Source of the DNA: Thiobius zoothamnicola
Lineage (GTDB): Bacteria; Pseudomonadota; Gammaproteobacteria; Chromatiales; Chromatiaceae
Direction: 5' to 3'
Assembly (NCBI GenBank): GCA_963678215.1
Contig: OY782758.1
Span: 1,798,001-1,862,000 of the forward strand
DNA: 64,000 nucleotides
In this document: positions 44,175 through 53,539 of the stretch, piece after piece
Layout of the letters: every line of letters starts with the position of its first letter
How positions within the stretch are numbered: the first letter of the stretch is position 1
The notes under the pieces: generated by a model
The model's input: the letters and a program-made list of their open reading frames with translations, nothing else
Databases searched by the model: none
What the model was told of the DNA's origin: nothing
Position numbers and translations under genes: made by a program

Positions 44175-44885
44175 ATGAGTTTGCAAGAACGTCTCGAAAC
44201 ACTCGAAGAAGCGCTTGAAGAGTATCTGGAAGAGGATTACGCCGATTGTGCTTGGGAACTGGCGCGTGGCGAATTGACGTTGACGGTGCCGCGTGATGAT
44301 CTGCTTGGCGTGATGCAGTTGTTGCGCACCAATAAAAACATCGCGATGGAGCAGTGTATTGATGTATGCGGTGTGGACTATGCGGCTTATGGCGAATCTG
44401 AGTGGATCACCAGCGGTGCAGCCAATTCCGGTTTTGGTCGCGGGGTCGAACGTAATGAAGACCGCCCCGAGTTTGATCCAGCAAATCGTTTCGCTGTGAT
44501 CTATCATTTGTTGTCATTAACCTACAATGTGCGCCTGCGGGTGAAGTGTTTTCTGGATGCGGATTATCCCGTGGTCGATTCAATGGTTGGCGTCTGGTCT
44601 GCGGTGAATTGGTTTGAGCGTGAGGCCTTTGATTTATACGGCATCATGTTCAAGGGTCATCCTGATTTGCGCCGTATATTGACGGATTATGGCTTCATTG
44701 GTCATCCGTTCCGTAAGGACTTTCCACTGACAGGGCAGGTTGAAATGCGTTATGACCCGGAGCAGCGTCGAGTTGTATATGAGCCGGTCAGTATTGAACC
44801 CCGTGTACTGACGCCACGCGTCATCCGTGAGGATTCCCGTTATGAGCAAGGGTGGAAGCCTGCCGTTGCGGAAGAGGCGGAGTAA
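44175..44885 (+). CDS. nuoC: NADH-quinone oxidoreductase subunit C
   Basis: Peripheral-arm subunit of 236 residues, not fused to NuoD (the two are separate, unlike in E. coli). The typical 30-kDa motif is seen as FEREAFDLYGIMFKGHPDLRR and DYGFIGHPFRKDFPL. It bridges NuoB and NuoD near the quinone channel. Gap of 12 bases after nuoB; nuoD starts five bases after its stop. Confidence 0.94.
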   Translation: MSLQERLETLEEALEEYLEEDYADCAWELARGELTLTVPRDDLLGVMQLLRTNKNIAMEQCIDVCGVDYAAYGESEWITSGAANSGFGRGVERNEDRPEFDPANRFAVIYHLLSLTYNVRLRVKCFLDADYPVVDSMVGVWSAVNWFEREAFDLYGIMFKGHPDLRRILTDYGFIGHPFRKDFPLTGQVEMRYDPEQRRVVYEPVSIEPRVLTPRVIREDSRYEQGWKPAVAEEAE

Positions 44886-44890
44886 TCAAA

Positions 44891-46144
44891 ATGGCTGAAA
44901 TCCGCAACTATACGTTGAACTTTGGACCCCAGCACCCGGCTGCGCATGGCGTATTGCGTTTGGTGTTGGAGATGGACGGCGAAGTCATTGATCGCGCTGA
45001 CCCTCATGTCGGCTTGTTGCATCGGGGGACTGAAAAGCTGGCTGAAAGCAAGCCTTACAATCAGTCCATCGGCTATATGGATCGTCTGGACTATGTGTCC
45101 ATGATGTGTAGCGAGCATGGTTATGTGCGCGCAATTGAGCAATTGCTTGGCGTTGAAGCGCCAATTCGCGCGCAATATATCCGCACTCTGTATGATGAAA
45201 TCACCCGTATTCTGAATCACTTGATGTGGTTGGGCACCCATGCGTTGGATGTGGGTGCCATGACGATGTTCCTGTATTGCTTCCGCGAGCGTGAAGATTT
45301 GATGGATTGCTATGAGGCTGTCTCCGGTGCGCGTATGCATGCGACTTATTATCGTCCTGGCGGTGTTTATCGTGATTTGCCTGAGCAGATGCCGCAATTC
45401 CAGGCAGGTCGATTTTGCTCGGAAAAAGAGGCGAAATATCGTAATGCGGCTCGCCAGGGTTCATTGCTGGATTTCATTGAGGATTTCGCGGATCGTTTTC
45501 CCAAGTTGGTGGATGAATACGAAACCTTGCTGACCGATAACCGTATCTGGAAACAGCGTACGGTTGGAATTGGCGTCGTGTCGCCGGAGCGGGCGCGTCA
45601 ATTGGGTTTTTCCGGCCCGATGTTGCGTGGTTCAGGCATCGCCTGGGATTTGCGCAAGAAGCAGCCTTATGCCGCTTATGATCAGGTTGATTTTGATATT
45701 CCGATTGGCGTGAACGGTGATTGCTATGACCGTTATCTGGTGCGGATTGAGGAATTACGTCAATCCACGCGCATCATCAAGCAGTGTATTCAGTGGCTAC
45801 GCGAGCATTCCGGCCCGGTGATGATTGAAGACCATAAAATCACGCCTCCGAAGCGGACTGAAATGAAGGATGACATGGAGGCTTTGATTCACCACTTTAA
45901 ATTGTTTACCGAAGGTTTTTGTCCGCCGGCAGGTGAAGTTTATGCGGCTGTTGAAGCGCCCAAAGGTGAATTTGGCGTCTTTATTATTTCAGATGGTGCG
46001 AATAAGCCTTATCGCTTGAAGGTGCGCGCGCCTGGCTTCGCGCATTTGGCGGCGATGGATGAAATGGCCAAGGGACATATGCTGGCGGATGTCGTCGCGA
46101 TTATTGGCACGATGGATATTGTTTTCGGGGAGATCGACAGATGA
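44891..46144 (+). CDS. nuoD: NADH-quinone oxidoreductase subunit D
   Basis: The 49-kDa subunit forming the quinone-binding pocket with NuoB. Motifs: LNFGPQHPAAHGVLRLV, HVGLLHRGTEKL, LGTHALDVGAMT and RAPGFAHLAAMDEM. It lacks the hydrogenase metal-binding cysteines, as expected for complex I. 417 residues counted from MAEIRNY; the frame continues upstream to 44852 inside nuoC. Confidence 0.96.
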   Translation: MAEIRNYTLNFGPQHPAAHGVLRLVLEMDGEVIDRADPHVGLLHRGTEKLAESKPYNQSIGYMDRLDYVSMMCSEHGYVRAIEQLLGVEAPIRAQYIRTLYDEITRILNHLMWLGTHALDVGAMTMFLYCFREREDLMDCYEAVSGARMHATYYRPGGVYRDLPEQMPQFQAGRFCSEKEAKYRNAARQGSLLDFIEDFADRFPKLVDEYETLLTDNRIWKQRTVGIGVVSPERARQLGFSGPMLRGSGIAWDLRKKQPYAAYDQVDFDIPIGVNGDCYDRYLVRIEELRQSTRIIKQCIQWLREHSGPVMIEDHKITPPKRTEMKDDMEALIHHFKLFTEGFCPPAGEVYAAVEAPKGEFGVFIISDGANKPYRLKVRAPGFAHLAAMDEMAKGHMLADVVAIIGTMDIVFGEIDR

Positions 46145-46189
46145 TGCGCGGTTTCGGTCTTACTCATCTCATTAAAAAGGGGTTCATAC

Positions 46190-46735
46190 ATGAGCATGCG
46201 TAGCGAACCCGTACAGCGTACGAACCGCATTGAAGATAAAAACACTTTGTTTTCTGCTGAAGTACGCGAAAAGATTGATCATTGGACCGCCAAGTATCCA
46301 GAGGCCTGGAGACAATCCGCCTGTATGGGCGCGTTGATGGTTGTGCAAGAGGATAATGGTGGGCATCTCACCACGGAGTTGATGGATAAAGTGGCGGATT
46401 ATCTGGATATGCCGCCGATTGCGGTGTATGAGGTCGCCAGTTTCTATTCCATGTATGAGCATAAACCTGTTGGTAAGCATAAGATTTGTTTGTGCACCAA
46501 TGTGTCCTGCATGATTAATGGCTCTGATGCCATTTATCAGCATTTGAAAACGCGTTTGGGCGTGGGTTTTGGTGAAGTGTCTGAAGATGGGCGGTTTAGC
46601 CTGAAAGAGGTGGAGTGCCTCGGGGCTTGTGTGGGTGCGCCAATGATGCAGATTGGTGAACATTATTACGAAAATTTAACGCCTGAGTCAGTGGATAACA
46701 TCTTGGATGAACTGGAGGCGACCGATGGCGAATGA
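46190..46735 (+). CDS. nuoE: NADH-quinone oxidoreductase subunit E
   Basis: The 24-kDa subunit of the NADH module with the N1a [2Fe-2S] cluster. Cluster ligands are CTNVSCMINGS and CLGACVGAPMMQ. It is 181 residues, with an N-terminal extension typical of proteobacterial NuoE. Its 3' end overlaps nuoF by eleven bases, and a 45-base gap follows nuoD. Confidence 0.95.
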   Translation: MSMRSEPVQRTNRIEDKNTLFSAEVREKIDHWTAKYPEAWRQSACMGALMVVQEDNGGHLTTELMDKVADYLDMPPIAVYEVASFYSMYEHKPVGKHKICLCTNVSCMINGSDAIYQHLKTRLGVGFGEVSEDGRFSLKEVECLGACVGAPMMQIGEHYYENLTPESVDNILDELEATDGE

Positions 46736-47990
46736 AGTCTGCTTCAGGACGCTGCATAAAGACAAGCCCTGGACATTAGAGACCTACCGTTCGGAAGGCG
46801 GTTATCAGGCGTTGGAGAAAATCATCCGCGAGCAGACGCCACAGGAAGATTTGATTGAAATAGTCAAACAGTCTGGTTTGCGTGGTCGTGGCGGCGCAGG
46901 TTTTCCGACTGGTTTGAAATGGAGCTTCATCAATCGCGCAGCACCTGTTGACAAATACATTGTTTGTAATTCAGATGAAGGCGAACCTGGCACTTGTAAA
47001 GACCGCGATATCCTACGTTATAACCCGCATGCTTTGATTGAAGGCATGATCATTGCGGGTTATGCGATTGGCGCATGCGCGGGTTATAACTATATCCGAG
47101 GCGAGTTTCATGAGCCTTACAAGCGATTTGAAGAGGCGCTGGCTGAAGCGCGTGATGCGGGCTATTTAGGCGAAAAAATTCTCGGTTCTGATTTCAGTTA
47201 TGAGTTGCATACTCATCTGGGCGCGGGTGCTTATATTTGCGGCGAAGAAACCGCATTGTTGGAATCCATAGAGGGTAAGAAGGGGCAGCCGCGTTTTAAA
47301 CCGCCATTTCCCGCCATGTTTGGTTTGTATGGTCGCCCCACTGTCATTAATAACACCGAAACATTGGCATCTGTCCCGGATATTGTACGTCAGGGTGCGG
47401 ACTGGTTCCGTGAGATCGGCGTCGAAAAAAGCGGCGGTCCCAAGCTGTTTTCCGTGTCAGGTAATGTGAATAAACCGGGCAACTTTGAAGTGCCAATGGG
47501 CACGCCATTCGCCGAGTTGCTTGAAATGGCAGGTGGCGTGCGTGATGGACATAAGCTGAAAGCGGTTATTCCCGGCGGTTCGTCGGCACCGGTTTTGCCA
47601 GGTGATGTCATGCTGGATTTGACCATGGATTACGACAGCATCGCGGGCGCGGGTTCGATGTTAGGTTCTGGCGCAGTCATTGTGATGGATGACGCTAATT
47701 GCATGGTTAAGGTACTGGATCGTATTTCTTATTTTTATTACGAAGAATCGTGTGGTCAATGCACGCCATGTCGGGAAGGCACTGGCTGGATGCATCGGGT
47801 GGTGCATCGGATTGAGCATGGTCAAGGCAAGCCGGAAGATTTGGACTTGTTGGATGATGTGGCGAATAAAATCATGGGACGCACGATTTGTGCTCTGGGT
47901 GATGCCGCCGCAATGCCGGTTGCCAGCTTCGTGAAACATTTTCGTGATGAATTCGCTTATCACGTTGAGCACCGAAAATGCATGGTGTGA
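46725..47990 (+). CDS. nuoF: NADH-quinone oxidoreductase subunit F
   Basis: The 51-kDa subunit that binds NADH and FMN and the N3 cluster. GRGGAGFPTGLKW is the NADH-binding loop, YICGEETALLESIEG the FMN part, and ESCGQCTPCREG plus CALGDAAAMP the [4Fe-4S] ligands. 421 residues from MANEVCF; the frame upstream to 46707 overlaps nuoE. A small CAGCAA/TTGCTG hairpin (47991-48006) follows before nuoG. Confidence 0.96.
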   Translation: MANEVCFRTLHKDKPWTLETYRSEGGYQALEKIIREQTPQEDLIEIVKQSGLRGRGGAGFPTGLKWSFINRAAPVDKYIVCNSDEGEPGTCKDRDILRYNPHALIEGMIIAGYAIGACAGYNYIRGEFHEPYKRFEEALAEARDAGYLGEKILGSDFSYELHTHLGAGAYICGEETALLESIEGKKGQPRFKPPFPAMFGLYGRPTVINNTETLASVPDIVRQGADWFREIGVEKSGGPKLFSVSGNVNKPGNFEVPMGTPFAELLEMAGGVRDGHKLKAVIPGGSSAPVLPGDVMLDLTMDYDSIAGAGSMLGSGAVIVMDDANCMVKVLDRISYFYYEESCGQCTPCREGTGWMHRVVHRIEHGQGKPEDLDLLDDVANKIMGRTICALGDAAAMPVASFVKHFRDEFAYHVEHRKCMV

Positions 47991-48084
47991 CAGCAACATA
48001 TTGCTGGCCGGGCATTTGATGAGTCAGTGAGTTAAGGCTGATTTAACAGGGAACTAAGCAAAGTCTGTAATACTGAGACAATAG

Positions 48085-50421
48085 ATGGCTGAACAAGAAA
48101 ACATCACGATTGAAGTTGACGGTCAGGCGTTGCAAGCCAAGCCAGGTCAGATGCTGATTGAAGTCACTGATAGCGCAAGCGTGCAAGTGCCGCGTTTTTG
48201 TTATCACAAACATTTGTCCGTGGCGGCGAATTGCCGTATGTGTCTGGTTGAAGTTGAGGGCGCGCCCAAGCCGCTGCCCGCTTGTGCAACGCCCTGTAAT
48301 GACGGAATGAAGGTTTTCACACGTTCGCCGTTGGCTCGCCAAGCGCAAAAAGGGACGATGGAGTTTCTGCTGATCAACCACCCGCTGGATTGTCCGATTT
48401 GTGACCAGGGTGGTGAATGTGAATTACAGGATGTCGCCATGGGTTATGGCGGCGATGTGTCCCGTTTCACTGAGCGCAAGCGGGTTGTTAAAGATCAAGA
48501 TATCGGCAGCTTGATTGCTACCGATATGACGCGCTGCATTCATTGCACCCGTTGCGTCCGTTTTGGCGGTGAGATCGCTGGCTTGCGTGAGTTAGGCGCG
48601 ACAGGACGCGGCGAGCATATGCGTATTGGCACTTTTATTGAAAAAAGCGTCGCTTCCGAGCTATCCGGCAATGTGATTGATTTATGCCCGGTAGGCGCTT
48701 TGACATCCAAGCCTTATCGTTTTACAGCTCGCGCCTGGGAATTGGCCCAGCAGGATTCTATTGCGCCGCATGATGGTGTGGGCAGCAATATCCACTTTCA
48801 CTTGCGTCGTGATCAAGTGATGCGCGTCGCGCCTAAAGAAAGCGAGGCCTGTAACCAAACCTGGTTGTCTGACCGTGATCGGTTTTCTTACGCAGGTATT
48901 TATAGTGAGGATCGTTTATTGCGCCCGATGGTGCGGGATAACGGCGCATTGCGTGAGACCTCCTGGGAGGAGGCGCTGCAAATAACCGCTAAAATGATCA
49001 AGGATACCCTGCCTGAAAAGCTCGGCTTGTTGGCTTCGCCTAACGCCACCTTGGAGGAGTTGTATTTAGCCGGTAAGTTAATGCGTGGTTTGGGAAGCGA
49101 CAATATTGACCATCGATTGCGTCAAATGGATTTTCGTGCGGATAGCGCTGATCCAGCACTGCCTTGGTTAGGTCGTCGGTTTGTCGATTTGGAAAGCAAT
49201 CAGGTGACGATGCTGATTGGTTCCTGGTTGCGCAAAGATCAGCCGTTATTGAACCATAGAATTCGGCGGTCAACGTTGAATGGTGGCGCGGTGATTGCGA
49301 TCAACCCGGTTGGTTATGACTTCAACTATGATCTGGATGTTGATGTTGTCTGTACGCCAGCCGAAATGGTGGCAGAGCTTGCTGGAATTGCGCAGGCATT
49401 GGGTGTCTCCACGGAGAGTGTCACTGTTAAGGCCGATGACGCGCATAAAGCGTCGGCGGATATATTGAAGCAGGCGGATCAGGGTAGCTTGATTTTAGGC
49501 ACAGCGGCGATGATGCATCCTGATTTCGCTCTATTGCGTCGTTTAACAGCGAATATCGCTGAAGCAACCGGCCTGGATTGGGGTGTGGTGGGTTTCGGCG
49601 CGAATGACATGGGTGCTTGGTTGGCGGGTGCTGTGCCGCATCGCGCGGCGGATGGTTCTGCGACTGCCGGGATGAATGCATCCGTCATGCAGCAGGATGA
49701 TGTTTGCGATACTCTGGTTTTGCTGGGAATTGAGCCAGAAGCTGATGTGGCTGATCCTTATCAGACTGCTCAGGCATTGGCGCAAACCCGGGTTGTAGCT
49801 TTAAGTGCTTATTTGACGCCAGTATTAGAGGCAACTGCGGATGTGGTGTTGCCGATTGGCGTATTTTCGGAAACATCCGGCTCCTTTGTGAATCTTCAAG
49901 GGGATGTGCAGAGTTTCGTTGGTGCGACTTCACCACAAGGTGAAGCCCGGCCAACCTGGAAAGTGTTGCGCGTATTGGGGAATCTGTTGAATCTGGATGG
50001 ATTTGATTATCTCAGCACGCCTGAAATACGGGATGAATTGCTGGGTGTACGAGGTGAAGTACGACCGGATAATCAATTGAATGGCGGTCCGTCATTGCGT
50101 GCCAATCTGGTTAAGCGGGGCATACAGCGTGTTGGCGGTGTTCCCATGTATTCATCAGACGCTGTTGTGCGTCGTTCCAAGCCATTACAACAGTCACCCG
50201 ACGCATGGCCTGATACCTTGCGTTTGAATTCACAAATGGCCGCTGGTTTATCTGTCGCGGAAGGGGAGAGGGTGCGTTTGAATCAAGATAAGCAGACAGC
50301 CATTTTAACGGCGCAGATTGATGACGCCGTGCCGGATGGCTGTGTCTGGTTGCCTGGGGCGATACCATCCAGTGCTGGATTGGGTTGTGGTTTTGCTAAT
50401 GTCAGCGTGGAGAAACCCTGA
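48085..50421 (+). CDS. nuoG: NADH-quinone oxidoreductase subunit G
   Basis: The 75-kDa subunit that carries several clusters. N-terminal [2Fe-2S] ligands are in CRMCLVEVEG and CATPCNDGM; H-C3 [4Fe-4S] N5 in DCPICDQGGECELQ; and N4 in CIHCTRCVRFGGE. A molybdopterin-oxidoreductase-like domain fills the rest (from about 220). 778 residues, shorter than E. coli NuoG (about 900), like the alpha/beta-proteobacterial type; the extra N7 cluster motif is not evident. Its stop overlaps the nuoH start. Confidence 0.95.
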   Translation: MAEQENITIEVDGQALQAKPGQMLIEVTDSASVQVPRFCYHKHLSVAANCRMCLVEVEGAPKPLPACATPCNDGMKVFTRSPLARQAQKGTMEFLLINHPLDCPICDQGGECELQDVAMGYGGDVSRFTERKRVVKDQDIGSLIATDMTRCIHCTRCVRFGGEIAGLRELGATGRGEHMRIGTFIEKSVASELSGNVIDLCPVGALTSKPYRFTARAWELAQQDSIAPHDGVGSNIHFHLRRDQVMRVAPKESEACNQTWLSDRDRFSYAGIYSEDRLLRPMVRDNGALRETSWEEALQITAKMIKDTLPEKLGLLASPNATLEELYLAGKLMRGLGSDNIDHRLRQMDFRADSADPALPWLGRRFVDLESNQVTMLIGSWLRKDQPLLNHRIRRSTLNGGAVIAINPVGYDFNYDLDVDVVCTPAEMVAELAGIAQALGVSTESVTVKADDAHKASADILKQADQGSLILGTAAMMHPDFALLRRLTANIAEATGLDWGVVGFGANDMGAWLAGAVPHRAADGSATAGMNASVMQQDDVCDTLVLLGIEPEADVADPYQTAQALAQTRVVALSAYLTPVLEATADVVLPIGVFSETSGSFVNLQGDVQSFVGATSPQGEARPTWKVLRVLGNLLNLDGFDYLSTPEIRDELLGVRGEVRPDNQLNGGPSLRANLVKRGIQRVGGVPMYSSDAVVRRSKPLQQSPDAWPDTLRLNSQMAAGLSVAEGERVRLNQDKQTAILTAQIDDAVPDGCVWLPGAIPSSAGLGCGFANVSVEKP

Positions 50422-51476
50422 TGGAAATCTTGATTGCACTGTGGGATGCCCTGCCTTTAGTGGTGCAGATTGTTTTGCAGATCGTTGCCATCATGGGTCC
50501 GGTATTGATTTTGGTCGCTTATTACACCTATGCGGAGCGTAAGATCATCGGGCATATGCAAGTGCGCATGGGGCCGAACCGGGTCGGTTTCTTTGGTTTC
50601 CGTTTGATGGGGTTGGGTCAGCCGATCGCTGATGCTGTCAAGCTGATGTTCAAGGAAATCATCATTCCCAGCGGGGCGAATAAATTTTTGTTTCTGTCTG
50701 CGCCTGTACTGGCGATTGCCACCGCATTGGCGGCTTGGGCGGTGTTCCCGTTTGATGCCGGTTTGGTGTTGGCGGATATTAATGCAGGTTTGTTGTATAT
50801 CCTGGCGTTGACTTCCTTAGGGGTGTACGGCGTTATCATTGCTGGCTGGGCGTCCAATTCCAAGTATGCATTATTGGGCGCGATGCGCTCGGCGGCGCAG
50901 ATCGTGGCCTATGAAATCGCCATGGGCTTCGCCTTGGTCGGTGTACTGATCGCCTCGGGTAGTTTGAATCTCGGCGCTATCGTCGAAGCGCAGAGCGGTG
51001 GTTTAATCCATTGGTTTTGGTTGCCTTTATTGCCCTTGTTTTTGATCTATTTTATTTCCGGTGTCGCTGAAACCAATCGTGCGCCCTTTGATGTGGCCGA
51101 AGGCGAATCTGAGATCGTGGCTGGCTTCCATGTGGAATATTCGGGTATGACTTTCGCCGTTTTCTTCATGGCTGAATACGCCAATATGATTCTAATTGCG
51201 GCGCTCACGGCATTGATGTTTCTCGGCGGTTGGTTGTCGCCATTCCAAGGCACTGCGTTGGAGTCCTGGTTCGCCTGGGTGCCAGGTATTATCTGGCTGT
51301 TAGCCAAAACATTCTTCTTTATGTTCTGTTTCTTGTGGTTCCGGGCCACTTTCCCGCGCTATCGTTATGATCAGATTATGCGTTTGGGTTGGAAGGTGTT
51401 TATCCCGATTACCATCGTATGGATAGTTGTCGTTGCCTTGATGAAGGTTTACGAAGCGCCAATTTGGTTTGGCTAG
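50421..51476 (+). CDS. nuoH: NADH-quinone oxidoreductase subunit H
   Basis: Membrane subunit closest to the quinone site, with eight helices in 351 residues. Conserved loops: YAERKIIGHMQVRMGPNRVG and ETNRAPFDVAEGESEIVAGF, the E-rich third loop. It shares one base with the nuoG stop. Immediately after it (17 bases) begins a foreign two-gene insert instead of nuoI. Confidence 0.96.
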   Translation: MEILIALWDALPLVVQIVLQIVAIMGPVLILVAYYTYAERKIIGHMQVRMGPNRVGFFGFRLMGLGQPIADAVKLMFKEIIIPSGANKFLFLSAPVLAIATALAAWAVFPFDAGLVLADINAGLLYILALTSLGVYGVIIAGWASNSKYALLGAMRSAAQIVAYEIAMGFALVGVLIASGSLNLGAIVEAQSGGLIHWFWLPLLPLFLIYFISGVAETNRAPFDVAEGESEIVAGFHVEYSGMTFAVFFMAEYANMILIAALTALMFLGGWLSPFQGTALESWFAWVPGIIWLLAKTFFFMFCFLWFRATFPRYRYDQIMRLGWKVFIPITIVWIVVVALMKVYEAPIWFG

Positions 51477-51493
51477 AGATTGTTGAGTGATAA

Positions 51494-51964
51494 ATGAAAG
51501 TCGTTTTAGGTATTCATAGCAATGTTTTAAGTGGGGCTGGTTATATTGATGGACATGCGTGGATTACAGTGACTCGTAATGGCGCCACCCAATATTATGG
51601 CTTATGGCCAGATGACCACCCATCGACATTTAATAATGGCCTGGGGACTGATATTCGTTTGGGTATGGAGAAAAATAGTCAGGCGAAAGCAAATAGATAT
51701 TATAAGTTATCTGGTAGGCAGACGAAGATCCTTGATCGTTTGTTGTTGGAAAATGTAACTTGGGCATATACGCATAATTGTGCTTCGTGGGCTCATGATG
51801 TTATTTGGCAAGTGATTCGTGAAGATGTGGATGCCGATGACTATCTTTGGTTCAGTGAAACGCCGAGGGAACTTGGTAGAAATATCAAGCTTCTGGAAAT
51901 AAAGGAGCCGACTAGCCGATATAAGCCGAAAGATATGACGGGGGAGTCGCTATCAAAGCATTAG
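51494..51964 (+). CDS. Putative papain-like (His/Cys) cell-wall amidase-type toxin, 156 aa
   Basis: A small protein with no signal peptide or membrane helix. Two motifs resemble the catalytic ends of a permuted NlpC/P60-like hydrolase: DGHAWITVT (H21) and YTHNCASWAHDV (C96), and between them YGLWPDDHPSTF, NGLGTDIRLGME and RYYKLSGRQTK. I recall related sequences as C-terminal toxin domains of Rhs-type proteins; this is from memory, not a search. The order His before Cys is the reverse of normal NlpC/P60. It lies in the nuo operon between nuoH and nuoI, with a lipoprotein gene just downstream. The composition is visibly more AT-rich than nuo. Function is inferred. Confidence 0.6.
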   Translation: MKVVLGIHSNVLSGAGYIDGHAWITVTRNGATQYYGLWPDDHPSTFNNGLGTDIRLGMEKNSQAKANRYYKLSGRQTKILDRLLLENVTWAYTHNCASWAHDVIWQVIREDVDADDYLWFSETPRELGRNIKLLEIKEPTSRYKPKDMTGESLSKH

Positions 51965-51985
51965 CATTCTTAAATTGGTTCATGT

Positions 51986-52390
51986 ATGTATATGTGGCTT
52001 GAATGGATAGTTGGCCGTATAGGGAAGGGGTATGGTTTATGGTTATTGGGGTTGTTTTTGGTTTCTGCCTGTGAGGCTCAATATATGGATGTTTATCAGG
52101 AAAGTCAGATTGAGCAGTTCACGGTTGAAAGAGCGGATGGAGAAATTTTGATATTGACAATTACGCCTATATTGGAAACAGCTTATTTTTGTTCTGGCGT
52201 AAAAGCAGTGGAGAGTGATGATCAAATTAAGGTGAGTGTCGTACGTTGTCGGTTAAATGCCGAATGTTCAGTTGATGCCGTGGCGATGCCGGATCCGTTA
52301 AATGCTGGTAGTTACAAAGTAACTTTACCTGATAAAGGTAAATTGATTAAATTGATTTTTGGCGCTGAAGCTTCCCTGATGCGGCCATAA
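51986..52390 (+). CDS. Putative immunity lipoprotein partnering the upstream toxin-like gene
   Basis: A 134-residue protein with a signal segment (GLWLLGLFLVSACEAQ) that ends in a lipobox-like VSAC, so it is probably lipidated and faces the periplasm; the +2 residue is Glu, not Asp. The remaining 100 residues are beta-rich with four cysteines outside the lipobox (YFCSGVKAV; VVRCRLNAECSVDAVAM). I do not recognise the family. It starts 21 bases after the toxin-like gene. Together they have the layout of an effector-immunity pair (cytoplasmic or exported hydrolase, envelope immunity protein). The gap to nuoI is 55 bases. Interpretation is inference. Confidence 0.55.
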   Translation: MYMWLEWIVGRIGKGYGLWLLGLFLVSACEAQYMDVYQESQIEQFTVERADGEILILTITPILETAYFCSGVKAVESDDQIKVSVVRCRLNAECSVDAVAMPDPLNAGSYKVTLPDKGKLIKLIFGAEASLMRP

Positions 52391-52445
52391 TGGGAGAGCT
52401 TTCTGATGATGTTGACTATTCGTATTTTCTAAATGATTTAGTTAA

Positions 52446-52934
52446 ATGAAGACACTGATTAATTATATTCGCAGCCTGTTTTTGTTCGAACTGCTTCGTG
52501 GTTTGACGCTGACTGGGCGATACATGTGGACCAAATCGTTCACTTTGCAATATCCAGAAGAGAAAGCACCGGTTTCTCCGCGTTTTCGTGGTTTGCATGC
52601 GTTGCGCCGTTATCCAAATGGCGAGGAGCGCTGCATTGCGTGCAAATTATGCGAAGCTGTTTGTCCCGCATTAGCGATCACTATTGAAGCTGAGCCGAGG
52701 AGTGATGGTTCGCGGCGTACGACGCGCTATGATATTGATTTGTTTAAATGCATTTTTTGCGGTTTTTGCGAAGAGTCTTGTCCGGTTGATTCGATTGTGG
52801 AAACCCGGGTGTATGAATATCATTTTGAGCAGCGTGGCGAACAGATCATGACCAAGGAAAAGTTATTGGCGATCGGTGATAAATATGAAGAGCAACTTGC
52901 CGAAGATCGTCAGGCTCAGGCAGGGGTGCGCTGA
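52446..52934 (+). CDS. nuoI: NADH-quinone oxidoreductase subunit I
   Basis: Ferredoxin-like subunit carrying N6a and N6b. The two 4Fe-4S motifs are CIACKLCEAVCPALAI and CIFCGFCEESCPVDSI. 162 residues. It follows the two-gene insert with a gap of 55 bases and overlaps nuoJ by one base. Confidence 0.97.
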   Translation: MKTLINYIRSLFLFELLRGLTLTGRYMWTKSFTLQYPEEKAPVSPRFRGLHALRRYPNGEERCIACKLCEAVCPALAITIEAEPRSDGSRRTTRYDIDLFKCIFCGFCEESCPVDSIVETRVYEYHFEQRGEQIMTKEKLLAIGDKYEEQLAEDRQAQAGVR

Positions 52935-53539
52935 TGAGTTTTGAGAAATTTCTGTTTTATGTATTCGCTGGTATTTTGGTGTGGTCGGCCATGATGGTCA
53001 TTACCCGGAAAAACCCCGTGCATTCGGTTTTGTTTCTGGTATTGGCGTTTTTTAACAGTGCCGGGTTATGGATGTTGGCGGAAGCGGAATTTCTGGCTAT
53101 TGCGTTAGTGCTGGTGTATGTCGGCGCTGTGATGGTGTTGTTTTTGTTTGTGGTTATGATGCTGGATATTAATCTGGCTGAATTACGCGCTGGTTTTGTC
53201 AAGAGCGCGCCGGTGGCGATTCTGGTTGCCTTATTGATGGGTGTGCAGATGGTGTTAGTGGTTGGTGCTGATCGCTTTGGTTTAAGCAGTATGCCTGCGC
53301 CTGAACCTAAGTCGGCAGATTACAGTAATACCGAAGAGCTGGGTTTGGCACTGTTCACTCAGCATTTATATGCGTTTGAAATTGCGGCGGTTATTTTGTT
53401 GGTCGGCATTATCGCCGCTATCAGTCTGACAATGCGCCGTCGTCCTGATAATAAATATCAAGATCCGGGTAAACAGGTTGTGGTCAAGGCAAAAGACCGT
53501 CTGCGGATTGTCAAAATGGAGGCGGAGAGCACACAATGA
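52934..53539 (+). CDS. nuoJ: NADH-quinone oxidoreductase subunit J
   Basis: Membrane subunit with five helices in 201 residues. The conserved region LAIALVLVYVGAVMVLFLFV includes a pi-bulge-prone helix near the quinone cavity. It has a basic C-terminal tail, GKQVVVKAKDRLRI. It overlaps nuoK by four bases. Confidence 0.94.
   Translation: MSFEKFLFYVFAGILVWSAMMVITRKNPVHSVLFLVLAFFNSAGLWMLAEAEFLAIALVLVYVGAVMVLFLFVVMMLDINLAELRAGFVKSAPVAILVALLMGVQMVLVVGADRFGLSSMPAPEPKSADYSNTEELGLALFTQHLYAFEIAAVILLVGIIAAISLTMRRRPDNKYQDPGKQVVVKAKDRLRIVKMEAESTQ

Noticed and set aside
43659..44507. A 282-codon antisense frame across nuoA-nuoC
   Set aside because: It lies wholly opposite well-conserved nuo genes and is rich in His/Thr/Arg, as antisense shadows usually are.
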